Source: Weissella koreensis KACC 15510
GTDB lineage: Bacteria; Bacillota; Bacilli; Lactobacillales; Lactobacillaceae
NCBI RefSeq assembly: GCF_000219805.1
Contig: NC_015759.1
Coordinates: 1 to 64,000, forward strand
DNA length: 64,000 nt
Direction: 5' to 3'
How positions within the stretch are numbered: position 1 is the stretch's first letter; each line of letters begins with the position of its first letter. The notes under the pieces were generated by a model, which saw only the letters and a program-made list of their open reading frames with translations, had not been told where the DNA came from and searched no databases. Position numbers and translations under genes: made by a program. Below are positions 25,881 through 37,000 of the stretch, one piece after another.

Positions 25881-26323
25881 TTAATTTTCTCCAATGCATC
25901 ATTAAAATTCTCTATCAACTTTGCTCTTTGCATTTCATTTATAGGAATTAAATCTTTGGGATTATTAATAAAAGCATCACCAAAATCTATGTCATCTTTA
26001 TATTTTGGAACAAGATGTACATGCAAGTGAGAAACCATATCGCCATAAATACCGTAATTAACTTTATCAGCTAGAAAAGTATTTTTCAAAATGCTAGCAA
26101 CAATACTTACATCATCAAAGAAACGTTTTCTTTCCGTTTCTGTCAGTTCGAATATTTCATTAACATGCCCATTTAGAGCGACAATAGCCCGCCCACGATG
26201 AGTTTGATCATGATTCAAATATAATGTGGATATATCTAACTTTCTTACTTCTGACATCTTGTCTTTTTGAATTTCATTGTGTTCACAATAGAAACAATTT
26301 TCCTCAAAATGAATATTACTCAT
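25877..26323 (-). CDS. HIT-family protein
   Basis: 148 aa. Residues about 100-110 carry the histidine triad in HLHVHLVPKY, where the middle His forms the covalent nucleotide intermediate. FYC with an earlier Cys near the start and a His pattern resembles the zinc site seen in many HIT and GalT-type proteins. HIT enzymes hydrolyse or transfer nucleotidyl groups. Its place between a sugar dehydrogenase and a sugar isomerase is unusual and may mean a nucleotide-sugar or AMP-linked step, or simple hitchhiking. Four nt after the dehydrogenase gene. Confidence 0.85.
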   Translation of the reverse strand: MSNIHFEENCFYCEHNEIQKDKMSEVRKLDISTLYLNHDQTHRGRAIVALNGHVNEIFELTETERKRFFDDVSIVASILKNTFLADKVNYGIYGDMVSHLHVHLVPKYKDDIDFGDAFINNPKDLIPINEMQRAKLIENFNDALEKIK

Positions 26324-26326
26324 GAC

Positions 26327-27424
26327 CTAGTCCTCGTATTGAGACATGGTTTCAAGAGCGTGCTTATTAGCCTCATCATATCGTCCATCATCATGACTAC
26401 TATCAGAATCAATCATGATATGAATAACATCACCTCGAGTTTGATTTCTGAGTGCGAACGCCTTATCAATTTGCGATAACGGGAAAATATTTGTTACAGT
26501 TCGCTCAGTGTTAATTAAACCATTAACCACCATATCTCGTCCTTCACGGAACAAACGATGATTATCTACATCACGCTTAGGCTCAGTTGTATAAATATCA
26601 ACCCGACGACGATGCATTTTAAAGAAATCCATTGGTTTAGTCGTTTTACCAATCCCTCCATACATCACAATACGCCCATTTTGTGCAGTAGCATCTAATG
26701 CATCAATTACTGCATCTCCTTCAAGCAATGCTGGAATGACTACATCAAACCCATCTGGGAAATCTTTACCGACAATATCCATTGTAGGTGTATCTTTTGT
26801 CGGTATTTTGTATGTATGCGTCGCTCCAAATTCTTTTGCTATCTCTAACTTTTCATCAAATAAGTCTGTTACCACTAAATTTTTAGGGCTATATAATTTG
26901 GCAAATTGCGTTAATTGTAATCCACTAACTCCTTGACCTGTAATTAAAACATTTTTAGACTGACTAATTTCGCCACGTTCCATTCCCGTTAAGATAGTCG
27001 GCGTAATTTCTACTAATGATCCATGCATTAAATCAAATTCATCAGGTAATTTAACTGCTGAAAATGGATCTACTGTTACATATTCAGCAAAAGCCCCCCA
27101 AACATATCGAAGAGCAACTTTGTCTCCAACCTTCAATCCAACAACGTGCTCTCCAACCTCATCAATAATACCCGCTACTTCATGTCCTAAACGAGTCGGG
27201 TATGTTAAAAATTCAGGAGAACGAACGCCACGATAAACTTCTAGATCACTTCCACAAATACCAACCCATTTAACATCTACACGAACTTGATAATCATCCG
27301 CATGAGGAATTTCAGCATATTTAATATCAATTTTACCAATATTTTCCATCACAGCAACTTGTTGAGTATTTTCTGATTTTTCATCAACCCACTTCATATC
27401 TGGGACAACCATTTTACGTACCAT
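26327..27424 (-). CDS. Zinc-type medium-chain dehydrogenase (polyol/sugar)
   Basis: 365 aa from ATG 27424, backed by GGAGG 8 nt upstream. Catalytic zinc ligands: Cys in GICGSD and His-Glu in LGHEVAG. The NAD-binding Rossmann motif is GQGVSGLQL at about 175. The four-Cys structural zinc loop of classical ADHs is absent (RYVWGAFAEYV instead), so it is a shortened MDR variant. It is co-transcribed with an MFS permease and D-lyxose isomerase, so a sugar, polyol or aldonate substrate that yields a ketose is plausible; the exact one is unknown. A Ser/Asp/His-rich tail (residues about 340-365) is odd. Confidence 0.8.
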   Translation of the reverse strand: MVRKMVVPDMKWVDEKSENTQQVAVMENIGKIDIKYAEIPHADDYQVRVDVKWVGICGSDLEVYRGVRSPEFLTYPTRLGHEVAGIIDEVGEHVVGLKVGDKVALRYVWGAFAEYVTVDPFSAVKLPDEFDLMHGSLVEITPTILTGMERGEISQSKNVLITGQGVSGLQLTQFAKLYSPKNLVVTDLFDEKLEIAKEFGATHTYKIPTKDTPTMDIVGKDFPDGFDVVIPALLEGDAVIDALDATAQNGRIVMYGGIGKTTKPMDFFKMHRRRVDIYTTEPKRDVDNHRLFREGRDMVVNGLINTERTVTNIFPLSQIDKAFALRNQTRGDVIHIMIDSDSSHDDGRYDEANKHALETMSQYED

Positions 27425-27425
27425 T

Positions 27426-28724
27426 TTATAATCCTCCATTAGTATCTTGTTCTTTTAGAAACATCGTAATTAAACCAGCTAAAATAAGTGAAACTGCTAA
27501 AAAGACAACACCAGCCATTTGAGTACCAGTAATATCTTTTAATGATCCAACAACATACGGTCCTACAAAACCGCCCAAATTACCTAATGCATTTATAATT
27601 CCCAATCCAACTGCCGCAATTCTAGGATCTAATTGTGTAGAAATAGCCCAATAAGGACCAGACCAAGCATATACCCCAATAGTTCCTAAAATGATAAATA
27701 AAAATGCAACAATTGGAATAGATTGGAAAACACTAACAGCAATTAAGGAAACTCCGGCTAGTAGAGTAGCACTAATTAAAAATATTTTACGTTTTTGCAA
27801 TTTATCCGACAACTTTGCTGTAACAACCAAAGATACAGCACCTAATAGATAGGGAATAGCAGTTAACATACCAACTTGAATGTCTGATGCACTCGTTATT
27901 AAAGAAGAAATAATTTTAGGTAAGAAAAAGGTTATTCCATATAATCCAACTACGTAAAAAACATTCATCAATGTAACAATCCAAACCTTACGATTTTTGA
28001 ATGCTGATTTGAATGAGGATTCTACAACCCCATGATTAGAACTAGTTTTTAACTTATCCGCATCTAAAGCATTCACTAAATTTATTCGTTCCTCAGAAGT
28101 TAACCACTTAGCCTTAGTAGGATTATCATCTAGATATTTAAAAGTAATTAATCCTAAAATTACTGCTGGTAATCCCACAATAATAAACAACCAACGCCAT
28201 CCAGATAAACCGATAAAATTATGAACATAATCAATAATAGTCATTGCTACAGGTGCACCAATAGCATTAGCCAATGGTGGTGCCACCATAAACATAGCCA
28301 CAGCAGCAGCCCGGTGGGCACTAACAAACCAATAAGTAGTAATCAAAGTCATACCGGGAAAAAGAGCTGCTTCAAACACTCCTAATAAAAATCTTAAAAT
28401 AACTAAGGCAATTGCAGAATGTACGAAGCCAGTTGCTACAGTTACAGTCCCCCATAATAGTAGAATAATTCCAATCCACTTACGGGCACCAATTTTTTCT
28501 AACAGCATATTTCCTGGAACTCCAAATAGAAAATATCCTATAAAGAAAATACCAGCTATAAATCCATAAAAAGTACTAGTTAAACCTAATTCTGCGTCCA
28601 TACCTCCTAACGAAGCATACGTAATACTGCTTCTATCCAAAAATGCAACAAAATATATAATGAACAAAAAAGGTAATAATCTAAATTTAACCTTTCGTTC
28701 AACGCCTGGATCTAATGTATCCAT
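27426..28724 (-). CDS. MFS transporter, anion:cation symporter type
   Basis: 432 aa, start at ATG 28724 (GGAGG upstream). Twelve predicted membrane helices. FLDRSSITYASLG in TM1 and GARKWIGIILLLWG after TM2-3 are typical of the ACS (phthalate/hexuronate/tartrate) MFS group, which imports organic acids with cations. First gene of the operon with the dehydrogenase, HIT protein and D-lyxose isomerase, hence likely importer of the operon's substrate (perhaps an aldonate, uronate or related acid). Divergent from an araC-type regulator with a cre-like site in between. Confidence 0.85.
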   Translation of the reverse strand: MDTLDPGVERKVKFRLLPFLFIIYFVAFLDRSSITYASLGGMDAELGLTSTFYGFIAGIFFIGYFLFGVPGNMLLEKIGARKWIGIILLLWGTVTVATGFVHSAIALVILRFLLGVFEAALFPGMTLITTYWFVSAHRAAAVAMFMVAPPLANAIGAPVAMTIIDYVHNFIGLSGWRWLFIIVGLPAVILGLITFKYLDDNPTKAKWLTSEERINLVNALDADKLKTSSNHGVVESSFKSAFKNRKVWIVTLMNVFYVVGLYGITFFLPKIISSLITSASDIQVGMLTAIPYLLGAVSLVVTAKLSDKLQKRKIFLISATLLAGVSLIAVSVFQSIPIVAFLFIILGTIGVYAWSGPYWAISTQLDPRIAAVGLGIINALGNLGGFVGPYVVGSLKDITGTQMAGVVFLAVSLILAGLITMFLKEQDTNGGL

Positions 28725-28779
28725 ATAAACCTCCAAAGTCTTGAAATATACCTGTCTACAAGTTATTATTATAGATAAA

Positions 28780-28793
28780 TGATAGCGTTTACA
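28780..28793. promoter_or_regulatory. cre-like site between MFS operon and araC
   Basis: TGATAGCGTTTACA differs from the cre consensus TGWAANCGNTNWCA at one position (T at position 4). It lies in the 113-bp divergent promoter region, so both transcripts may be under CcpA. Confidence 0.55.
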
Positions 28794-28837
28794 TTTATCG
28801 TATTTAGACTATTTTTTAGCGTTTCTGGAGGATTTAC

Positions 28838-29668
28838 ATGAATATATATTGGGCTACAATAAAAAAATATAAAAATAAAATGACTATTCCTGAGCATAGT
28901 CATAAATTTCATCAAATTTTGTTTATTAAAAATGGGGTATATGAATTTTTAATTAACGAAGAAACCTTTATAATAAATAAAACTACTTTAATAGGGATAC
29001 CTAGTAATTTTAGACATTCTTATAGGTGCATAGAACAAGGTAGTATCTTAGACTTTAAAATAAACATAAATAATCAGGACGACATAGATTTCAATAAATT
29101 TTTTATTGAAGCACTAGAAAATAGTTTCGATTTAATGATTTTAGATCAACTATACGTAAATATGTTGAATAATCTATATAACAAAAATCAAGAGGTAATA
29201 TTAATTAAAGCATTAGATTTAGTATTAACATTATTAAGAGAAAAAAATAATGATGTTCCTATTTTATCGGTTAACGTATTAACCGATAACGATATGCTAA
29301 CGAATGTTATCCATTATTTTGAACTTAATTTTTTAAACAATCCTAAAATCATTGATATTGCAAATTATTTTAACTTATCTATTCATGAGATGGATAAATT
29401 ATTTATGACTGAAGTTGGGGTTTCTCCAAAAAAATTACTTTTAAATATTCGTTTAGAATACGCTAGAGAAAAGTTAACCACAGATAAATCTATAACTTAT
29501 ATAGCCAATGAAATTGACATGTCTCTACAGCATTTTTCAAGAATTTTTAAATACACATATGGACTATCGCCTAAGCAATATCAAAAAAATTATAAAAACA
29601 ATAATAGCCAAATAGTTTTTAATAGTGAATTTGATATTTCCGTTGAACCAAAAATTATGATTAAATAA
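28838..29668 (+). CDS. AraC-family transcriptional regulator
   Basis: 276 aa. Residues 1-110 form a cupin sensor domain (PEHSHKFHQILFIKNGVYEF). Residues 165-265 are two HTH motifs: IIDIANYFNLSIHEMDKLF and ITYIANEIDMSLQHFSRIFK, followed by the family signature YGLSPKQYQ. RBS TGGAGG. It is divergent from the MFS-dehydrogenase-HIT-isomerase operon and probably its activator, with the sugar or acid substrate as ligand. An apparently unstructured 20-residue tail follows the DNA-binding domain. Confidence 0.85.
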   Translation: MNIYWATIKKYKNKMTIPEHSHKFHQILFIKNGVYEFLINEETFIINKTTLIGIPSNFRHSYRCIEQGSILDFKININNQDDIDFNKFFIEALENSFDLMILDQLYVNMLNNLYNKNQEVILIKALDLVLTLLREKNNDVPILSVNVLTDNDMLTNVIHYFELNFLNNPKIIDIANYFNLSIHEMDKLFMTEVGVSPKKLLLNIRLEYAREKLTTDKSITYIANEIDMSLQHFSRIFKYTYGLSPKQYQKNYKNNNSQIVFNSEFDISVEPKIMIK

Positions 29669-29688
29669 TTGCATTTTTTAAACACAAT

Positions 29689-29729
29689 AAAACCCCCTAA
29701 GTTATCTTTATAATAACTCACGGGGTTTC
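29689..29729. terminator. Terminator between araC and pox (convergent)
   Basis: AAACCCCCTAAGTTAT with ATAACTCACGGGGTTT forms a long stem with one small bulge. The minus-strand side has the better T-tract (pox). Confidence 0.75.
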
Positions 29730-29771
29730 ACAGTTTATATTTTTTATTAATCATGATTACCAGATAATAAA

Positions 29772-31571
29772 TTAGAACCCACCTTCATTAATTTCATCAT
29801 TTAAAGTTTCAACTCCAAATTTTTTCAAATAAGTTGAAAATGGAATTAATTCATCAGCATCATATCTCTTCTTGAATGAAGAAATTTGTTCGTCGCTAAA
29901 CTTAGCTGGATCTAATTTCATATTTTCGACAGGGATTGGACGATCACCTGAGATAAGAACATCGATTAAGACTGGTTCATTCTTTGCAATTTCCTGAGCC
30001 TTTTTAAAAACAAGATCCAAATCACTAATCTTATCTACACGGAAGCCAGCCATACCCATACTATCTGCTACCTTAGAAAAATCAATATCATTAAAAGTAG
30101 TTCCTAAGTAGCCATTATTGGTATCCTCTTGCTCATCTTTAATAAATCCAAATTGATTATTAGAAAAGACAACATTAATGATTGGCAAATTGTACTGAAC
30201 TTGTGTCACTAAATCTTGCATAACCATGGCAGCTCCGCCATCACCCGAAAGTGAAAAGACTTGTCGATCTGGGTAATTTAATTTAGCCGCAATTGATCCA
30301 GGAATTCCAACTCCCATTGATGCAAATAAATTAGATGTAAAGTGAATGTTGCTTTCTTTTAATAACAAATGTCTATTAGCTAATTGATTAACATCTCCCA
30401 CGTCTAAAGAAAAAATTGTTTTCTCATTAGTAATTGAATTAATTGCATTATAAACTTGATAAGCTTGAAGATCACCATCTGTTTTATGTTCAATCTTATC
30501 CAAGTATGAATTCCAGTTTTTAATATTCTCTAAGTTAGCCTGCCACCAAGGAGTTTCCTCTTTTTCAGAAGACAATTCTGTTATCTTCTTTAATGCTAAT
30601 TTAGCATCAGCTAACATCGCTACATCAGTATGGTGCCTTTTTCCTAATTTGCTAGGATCGAGGTCAATTTGTAAGAATTTTTCAACATTTTTAAATGCAT
30701 TTGAAACCTCAGCGAAAGGATAATTACTACCTACAAAGAGGATTACATCCGCTTGAGCTAAAGCATCATTTGCTGGCTTATGTGCAACCCTGTTTGCAGA
30801 ACCTAAATAATGAGGATGACGGTCAGGCAGGATACCTTTTGCGGGATATGTGCTCATCAAAGGTATTTTTAATTTATTAGATAATTCTTCTAATTCCTGA
30901 CCGGCTCCTCTTGTACCAATTCCGTAATAAATTAATGGGCGTTTTGCCGCTGACAAAATGTCAGCTATTGATTGAGCTTGTTGTACATCCACATGTTCGT
31001 AAACAAAGTCTTGGTGACTGTTAGCTGATGAATACCAACTTTCTGAAGGAATATCCTTCCAAGGTAAATCAACAGGAATTTGTACTACTGCTACCCCTTT
31101 GTTAGCATAATCCCGTCTAATAGCTTCGTCAATAATATGAGGCAGAGATTCTGCCGTTACTACCGTGACATTGTAGACAGCTACATCAGCATAAATAGGA
31201 TTCTCATTCATTTCTTGGAATGTATCCATATTCATACCACTGGTTCCAAATTGACCTACAAGTGCCAAAACTGGGACGTGGTCCTCACGTGCATCGTACA
31301 ATCCATTCAATAAATGGGTTCCGCCAGGCCCAGCTGAACCAAAGGCTACACCAATTTTCCCAGTTAATTTGGCATCAGCAGCAGCGGCCATAGCTCCTAC
31401 TTCTTCATGTCGAACTTGAATATATTTAATATTATCTTTTTCTTTCAACAATGCATCCATTGTTGAATTAATTGATCCGCCAGGAATTCCATACAAATGA
31501 TCAACTCCCCAAGACTCAAGAACCTTAATCATAGCAGTACCAGCATTAATAGTATTCGTTTCTTTTGACAT
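29772..31571 (-). CDS. pox: Pyruvate oxidase (acetyl-phosphate forming)
   Basis: 599 aa from ATG 31571 (GGAGG upstream). A ThDP- and FAD-dependent tetramer that turns pyruvate, phosphate and O2 into acetyl phosphate, CO2 and H2O2. N-terminal Pyr domain with YGIPGGSINSTMDAL and catalytic Glu in QVRHEEVGAM; central FAD domain (IYYGIGTRGAG); C-terminal PP domain with the GDGGAAMVMQD-to-NN ThDP motif (SGDGG, SNNQFGFIKDEQ). Length and motifs match Lactobacillus plantarum POX. Monocistronic. A cre-like site upstream fits the known catabolite repression of pox genes. The product links to aerobic acetate formation and H2O2 release. Confidence 0.92.
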   Translation of the reverse strand: MSKETNTINAGTAMIKVLESWGVDHLYGIPGGSINSTMDALLKEKDNIKYIQVRHEEVGAMAAAADAKLTGKIGVAFGSAGPGGTHLLNGLYDAREDHVPVLALVGQFGTSGMNMDTFQEMNENPIYADVAVYNVTVVTAESLPHIIDEAIRRDYANKGVAVVQIPVDLPWKDIPSESWYSSANSHQDFVYEHVDVQQAQSIADILSAAKRPLIYYGIGTRGAGQELEELSNKLKIPLMSTYPAKGILPDRHPHYLGSANRVAHKPANDALAQADVILFVGSNYPFAEVSNAFKNVEKFLQIDLDPSKLGKRHHTDVAMLADAKLALKKITELSSEKEETPWWQANLENIKNWNSYLDKIEHKTDGDLQAYQVYNAINSITNEKTIFSLDVGDVNQLANRHLLLKESNIHFTSNLFASMGVGIPGSIAAKLNYPDRQVFSLSGDGGAAMVMQDLVTQVQYNLPIINVVFSNNQFGFIKDEQEDTNNGYLGTTFNDIDFSKVADSMGMAGFRVDKISDLDLVFKKAQEIAKNEPVLIDVLISGDRPIPVENMKLDPAKFSDEQISSFKKRYDADELIPFSTYLKKFGVETLNDEINEGGF

Positions 31572-31649
31572 AGTAGCATCCTCCATTTATTTATAAAACA
31601 TTGTACAATTATATTATAACACTTACTAAGTGTAAGTAAACCTATTTTA

Positions 31650-31663
31650 TGAAATCGCTTTCC
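31650..31663 (-). promoter_or_regulatory. cre-like site upstream of pox
   Basis: TGAAATCGCTTTCC matches the cre consensus except the last base. It lies about 80 nt upstream of the ATG; a CACTTACTAAGTG palindrome lies between. Confidence 0.5.
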
Positions 31664-31738
31664 TTAATTTACTCATGGTCCATAAATTAAGTAATATCAA
31701 TACTATGACGTCCAGACACAAATTTAAAATTACACATT

Positions 31739-31784
31739 AAAAAACCAGTAGTGGGAAAAAGTATCTCGCACTACTGGCTTTTTT
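31739..31784 (-). terminator. Intrinsic terminator of padC-padR
   Basis: AAACCAGTAGTG pairs with CACTACTGGCTTT; followed on the minus strand by a T-run; starts a few nt after the padR stop. Confidence 0.85.
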
Positions 31785-31787
31785 ATA

Positions 31788-32336
31788 TTATAAATGTTTT
31801 GCATGAGTCTCAATAACTTTAGTAGACCACTTGATATAATTTGTTTCTCGCTCGATCGCTCGTGTAAGAATCAAATAGTGACCATATCGTTGATTGACTT
31901 GTAATTCTGATCCAAACAAAACTGTTAATCGTTCTTTCAAGTGAATTAACTTCTGTTGATGAATAGTAATATCTTGTTCTAAAATTTCAATAAGTAAAGC
32001 CTGTTGACTATCTTTAATAAAATATAGTTTTAAAGATGTTAAATGCTGATTTTTTTCATTAATAGGCTCCCTTAACCAAGCATCTAAAGTAGCTTGTCCA
32101 AGTTTTGTCGCCGTATATTTAATAATTTTAGCATCTTCTCCATCATCATTTGGCAAGATTTTAATTGTACCTTCTTGAACCATTTTTTGTAATTCTGGAT
32201 ATAACTGACTATGAGAAGACTTCCAAAACTCACCAATCTCATAATCAAATTCTTGTAACATATCTTTACCGGTCATTAGTTGTTGATTGCTCAACATACC
32301 TAAAACAATATTAGGTAAAATTCTTGGCCTAGGCAT
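31788..32336 (-). CDS. padR: PadR transcriptional repressor
   Basis: 182 aa. Residues 1-95 are the PadR winged helix (ILPNIVLGMLSNQQLMTGKD, FWKSSHSQLYPELQKMVQEG, YTATKLGQATLDAWL); residues 100-175 are the C-terminal dimerisation coiled coil. Family knowledge: represses phenolic acid decarboxylase and is released by p-coumarate or ferulate. It follows padC by 1 nt, so the repressor is co-transcribed and autoregulated through the operator at 32911-32930. Confidence 0.92.
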   Translation of the reverse strand: MPRPRILPNIVLGMLSNQQLMTGKDMLQEFDYEIGEFWKSSHSQLYPELQKMVQEGTIKILPNDDGEDAKIIKYTATKLGQATLDAWLREPINEKNQHLTSLKLYFIKDSQQALLIEILEQDITIHQQKLIHLKERLTVLFGSELQVNQRYGHYLILTRAIERETNYIKWSTKVIETHAKHL

Positions 32337-32337
32337 A

Positions 32338-32936
<599 letters not shown>

Positions 32937-32993
32937 GTTTTTGTTGAACATTAATTCTATCACCTTACTATTTAATTTTTCCCCTTATGAAAT

Positions 32994-33040
32994 AAAATAA
33001 AAATCCTACTAACATTTAAGTTAATAGGATTTTTATTTTA
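32994..33040 (-). terminator. Intrinsic terminator of the 33121 Crp-like gene
   Basis: AAATCCTA-TAAC/GTTA-TAGGATTT stem, flanked by A- and T-rich arms; T-run on the minus strand, about 80 nt after the stop. Confidence 0.8.
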
Positions 33041-33120
33041 TTTAACGTTCACTATACTATTATCAAAAAAAATATTTTAAATGCTTAAACATAACTTATT
33101 CATTATAATGTATATGAAAT

Positions 33121-33819
33121 TCATTTTAATTTCAGCATATTTAATTTATCTAAATCCTTAATTATATAGTAATGGTGAAATGAATCTAAAATATTCATTT
33201 TTTTAAGTTTAGCGATAATTCTACTGACTGAGCTTCTATTATTAATTCCACAAAATTTACCAATATCATCATGCAAAAGCTCTAAGTTTATTAATATTAC
33301 TTTAGTACCATCGCGCAAAATCATTTCTAGACCTGATTGCTCAGAACATTGGCTAAAGAAAGCACAGACGGATCCTAATTTGCTATATGTCATACCATAT
33401 TCCAACATGTTAATAAATGTTCTTAGCTCATTCTCATGATGTATATCTATATATTTTTTAAGTCTATAATTGTCATTAACTATTTTACTGAAATTTTTTA
33501 TATTTATTTTATAAAACCAGGCTTGATAAGATTTAACAGTAACTAGATGTGAACTATTTGCTAGTTCATTTCTATCATTGATAAATAAATTTACAATTCC
33601 AGGATTATTTTGGAAATTTATATTTATTTCATTACCGTCCTCATTTAAGATTGAATGTTTAACAATGCCTGATTTTAGTATGTAAATATTTTCTGAAATT
33701 CCATCAGAATCATCCAATTGATATCCATTATGTTTTAAAATTAAATTAGCATATCTATTTTGTGATAATTTATCCATTAAATATTCAATATATGAATTTT
33801 CATCTAAATATTTCAACAT
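33121..33819 (-). CDS. Crp/Fnr-family regulator beside SRR adhesin
   Basis: 232 aa. Residues 30-120 form a cNMP-binding-type barrel (ENIYILKSGIVKHSILNEDG), followed by a long dimer helix, then a winged HTH at about 180-225 (HDDIGKFCGINNRSSVSRII). No Fnr-type iron-sulfur cysteine set. It resembles the regulator at 55500-56174: both have the FCGIN-x-x-SSV-x-RI recognition helix, YILK-x-G-V-K and a C-terminal HHYIIKD. It is the first gene after the SRR gene on the same strand, 219 bp away with a terminator between. Control of the SRR operon is plausible but not shown. Confidence 0.75.
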   Translation of the reverse strand: MLKYLDENSYIEYLMDKLSQNRYANLILKHNGYQLDDSDGISENIYILKSGIVKHSILNEDGNEININFQNNPGIVNLFINDRNELANSSHLVTVKSYQAWFYKINIKNFSKIVNDNYRLKKYIDIHHENELRTFINMLEYGMTYSKLGSVCAFFSQCSEQSGLEMILRDGTKVILINLELLHDDIGKFCGINNRSSVSRIIAKLKKMNILDSFHHYYIIKDLDKLNMLKLK

Positions 33820-33944
33820 ATTATTTGCACCTTAATAATAATATTCCCACTAAACATACTACCTTTCCATATATAATTTATAATTAAATGTATTTTATTA
33901 TAAAATTTATTACCGTTTTCTTATTTTTATAAAAGTAATATATA

Positions 33945-33988
33945 TTATAAAAAAAGTAATATATATTAGTAGCTTAAATATATATTAC
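33945..33988 (-). terminator. Intrinsic terminator of the SRR operon
   Basis: AATATATATTAC and GTAATATATATT arms (33956-33967, 33977-33988), 9-nt loop, T7 on the minus strand. The GTAATATATATTA arm is repeated once more just outside at about 33935-33947. Confidence 0.75.
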
Positions 33989-34038
33989 CTTCTTTATTTA
34001 TTTATAAAAACTGTTTCGTTTGATAGGTGTCTTTTTTA

Positions 34039-37000
34039 TTATTTTTTATTACGGCGTTTTTTACTTAACAATGCTCCTAATGCCAGTACACCAGCTAATA
34101 ATTCTTCTTCAATAAATTTATTTTCCTGATATGCAGCATCCGTAGATGGCAATGAAGGATCTGCATTATTGTCTGAATGTGAGTCACTCGTTGAATTACT
34201 ATCTGATACTGAATCCGATGTTGAATCACTTGTCGAGTCACTCATTGATTCTGATGTTGAATCACTTTGTGAGTCGGAATGTGAGTCGCTCGTTGAATCT
34301 GATGTTGATTCTGAGTCTGACAACGAATTGCTATCTGATACTGAATCACTTAATGAATTACTATCTGATACTGAATCCGATGTTGAATCACTTGTCGAGT
34401 CACTCATTGATTCTGATGTTGAATCACTTTGTGAGTCGGAATGCGAGTCGCTCGTTGAATCTGATGTTGATTCTGAGTCTGACAACGAATTGCTATCTGA
34501 TACTGAATCCGATGTTGATTCACTTGTCGAGTCACTCATTGATTCTGATGTTGAATCACTTTGTGAATCTGAATGTGAGTCACTCGTTGAATCTGATGTT
34601 GATTCTGAGTCTGACAACGAATCACTATTTGATAATGAATCACTTAATGAATTGCTATCTGATACTGAATCCGACGTTGAATCACTTTCTGAAGCATTGT
34701 CTGATACTGAATCTGACGTTGATCCACTTTCTGAAGCATTGTCTGATAATGAATCTGACGTTGAATCACTTAATGAATTACTATCTGATACTGAATCCGA
34801 TGTTGAATCACTTTCTGAAGCATTATCTGATACTGAATCTGATGTTGATTCACTATCTGAAGCATTGTCTGATACTGAATCTGACGTTGAATCACTTAAT
34901 GAATTACTATCTGATACTGAATCCGACGTTGAATCACTTTCTGAAGCATTGTCTGATACTGAATCCGATGTTGATTCACTATCTGAAGCATTGTCTGATA
35001 CTGAATCTGATGTTGATTCACTATCTGAAGCATTGTCTGATACTGAATCTGACGTTGAATCACTTAATGAATTACTATCTGATACTGAATCCGATGTTGA
35101 TTCACTATCTGAAACATTGTCTGATACTGAATCTGACGTTGAATCACTTAATGAATTACTATCTGATACTGAATCCGACGTTGAATCACTTTCTGAAGCA
35201 TTGTCTGATACTGAATCTGATGTTGATTCACTATCTGAAGCATTGTCTGATAATGAATCTGATGTTGATTCACTATCTGAAGCATTGTCTGATACTGAAT
35301 CTGATGTTGATTCACTATCTGAAGCATTGTCTGATACTGAATCTGACGTTGAATCACTTAATGAATTACTATCTGATACTGAATCCGACGTTGAATCACT
35401 TTCTGAAGCATTGTCTGATACTGAATCTGATGTTGATTCACTATCTGAAGCATTGCCTGATACTGAATCTGATGTTGATCCACTTTCTGAAGCATTGTCT
35501 GATAATGAATCCGACGTTGAATCACTTTCTGAAGCATTGTCTGATAATGAATCTGATGTTGATTCACTATCTGAAGCATTGTCTGATACTGAATCTGATG
35601 TTGATCCACTTTCTGAAGCATTGTCTGATAATGAATCCGACGTTGAATCACTTTCTGAAGCATTGTCTGATACTGAATCTGATGTTGATTCACTATCTGA
35701 AGCATTGTCTGATAATGAATCCGACGTTGATTCACTCTCTGAACCATTGTCTGAATCACTTAATGAATTACTATCTGATACTGAATCCGACGTTGAATCA
35801 CTTGTTGATTCGCTATCTGAAATATTATCTGAATCACTTAATGAATTACTGTCGGACAATGAATCTGACGTTGAATCACTTGTTGATTCGCTATCTGAAA
35901 TATTATCTGAATCACTTAATGAATTACTGTCAGATAATGAATCCGACGTTGAATCGCTTGTTGATTCGCTATCTGAAATATTATCTGAATCACTTAATGA
36001 ATTACTGTCAGATAATGAATCCGACGTTGAATCGCTTGTTGATTCGCTATCTGAAATATTATCTGAATCACTTAATGAATTACTGTCAGATAATGAATCC
36101 GACGTTGAATCACTTTGAGAATTTGAGTGTGAGTTACTTTCGGAAATATTATCTGAATCACTTAATGAATTACTATCAGACAACGAATCAGATGTTGAAT
36201 CACTTTCTGAAACATTATCAGACAACGAATCAGATGTTGAATCACTTTCTGAAACATTATCAGATAATGAATCCGACGTTGAATCACTCTCGGAACCATT
36301 GTCAGATAATGAATCAGATTCACTTCCTGAGGTACTTTCGGAATCGGTACCTGGATTTTCACTGTTCGAATCTGACGTTGAATCACTTAATGAATTTGAA
36401 TTTGAACCAGATTCAGAATCAGATGATAATGGCGTCCATAAGTTAATATCTGTCTTTGCACCATAGTTAGTATTTATTTGCATCATAGCATGAGAACCAA
36501 AAACATTAGATCCTACAAGTAGATTTGCATTTAATTTCCATTCGGCAACATCACCTTTATTTAAGGCAGATAGATCCATTTTCTGACCAGCATAGTACCC
36601 AGAAACCGCAGAAGTGTCTTCAGAACCAATATGTGGTTGAATCCATCCATCCGTTCTATCTCCAATTTTTGAAGCTATAACTACAACAGTTGATGAAGAA
36701 GTATATCTGTTTTCATTAAGATTATTAACTAAAACTTTACCATCTAAAGATCCAGTGTGCGAAGACCAACCAGCAGTATATGGTCCAGGAGCAACATTCA
36801 TCATATCCCTATAGCCATGGTTCAAATAATATGCCGTTCTTTCATCACGATTACTTGAGTGAATTATGGTATAGTCTTTATCTGATGTCACTACTTTATT
36901 GTTTTTACTATCTGACTTAATATCATCAGAAGCTGGTATTGTTGTTGATTTTTGATTCGCTAATAATTTACTAGTGCTACTGCTACTCGCTTCTGTAGTC

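Noticed and set aside
34165-36415. CRISPR-like repeat array
   Set aside because: The repeats are coding, in frame, and lack unique spacers of constant size.
34146-36446. Two long plus-strand frames (649 and 766 codons) opposite the SRR gene
   Set aside because: They are produced by the repetitive Ser/Asp codons of the SRR gene; no RBS, and the composition is a mirror of the repeats.
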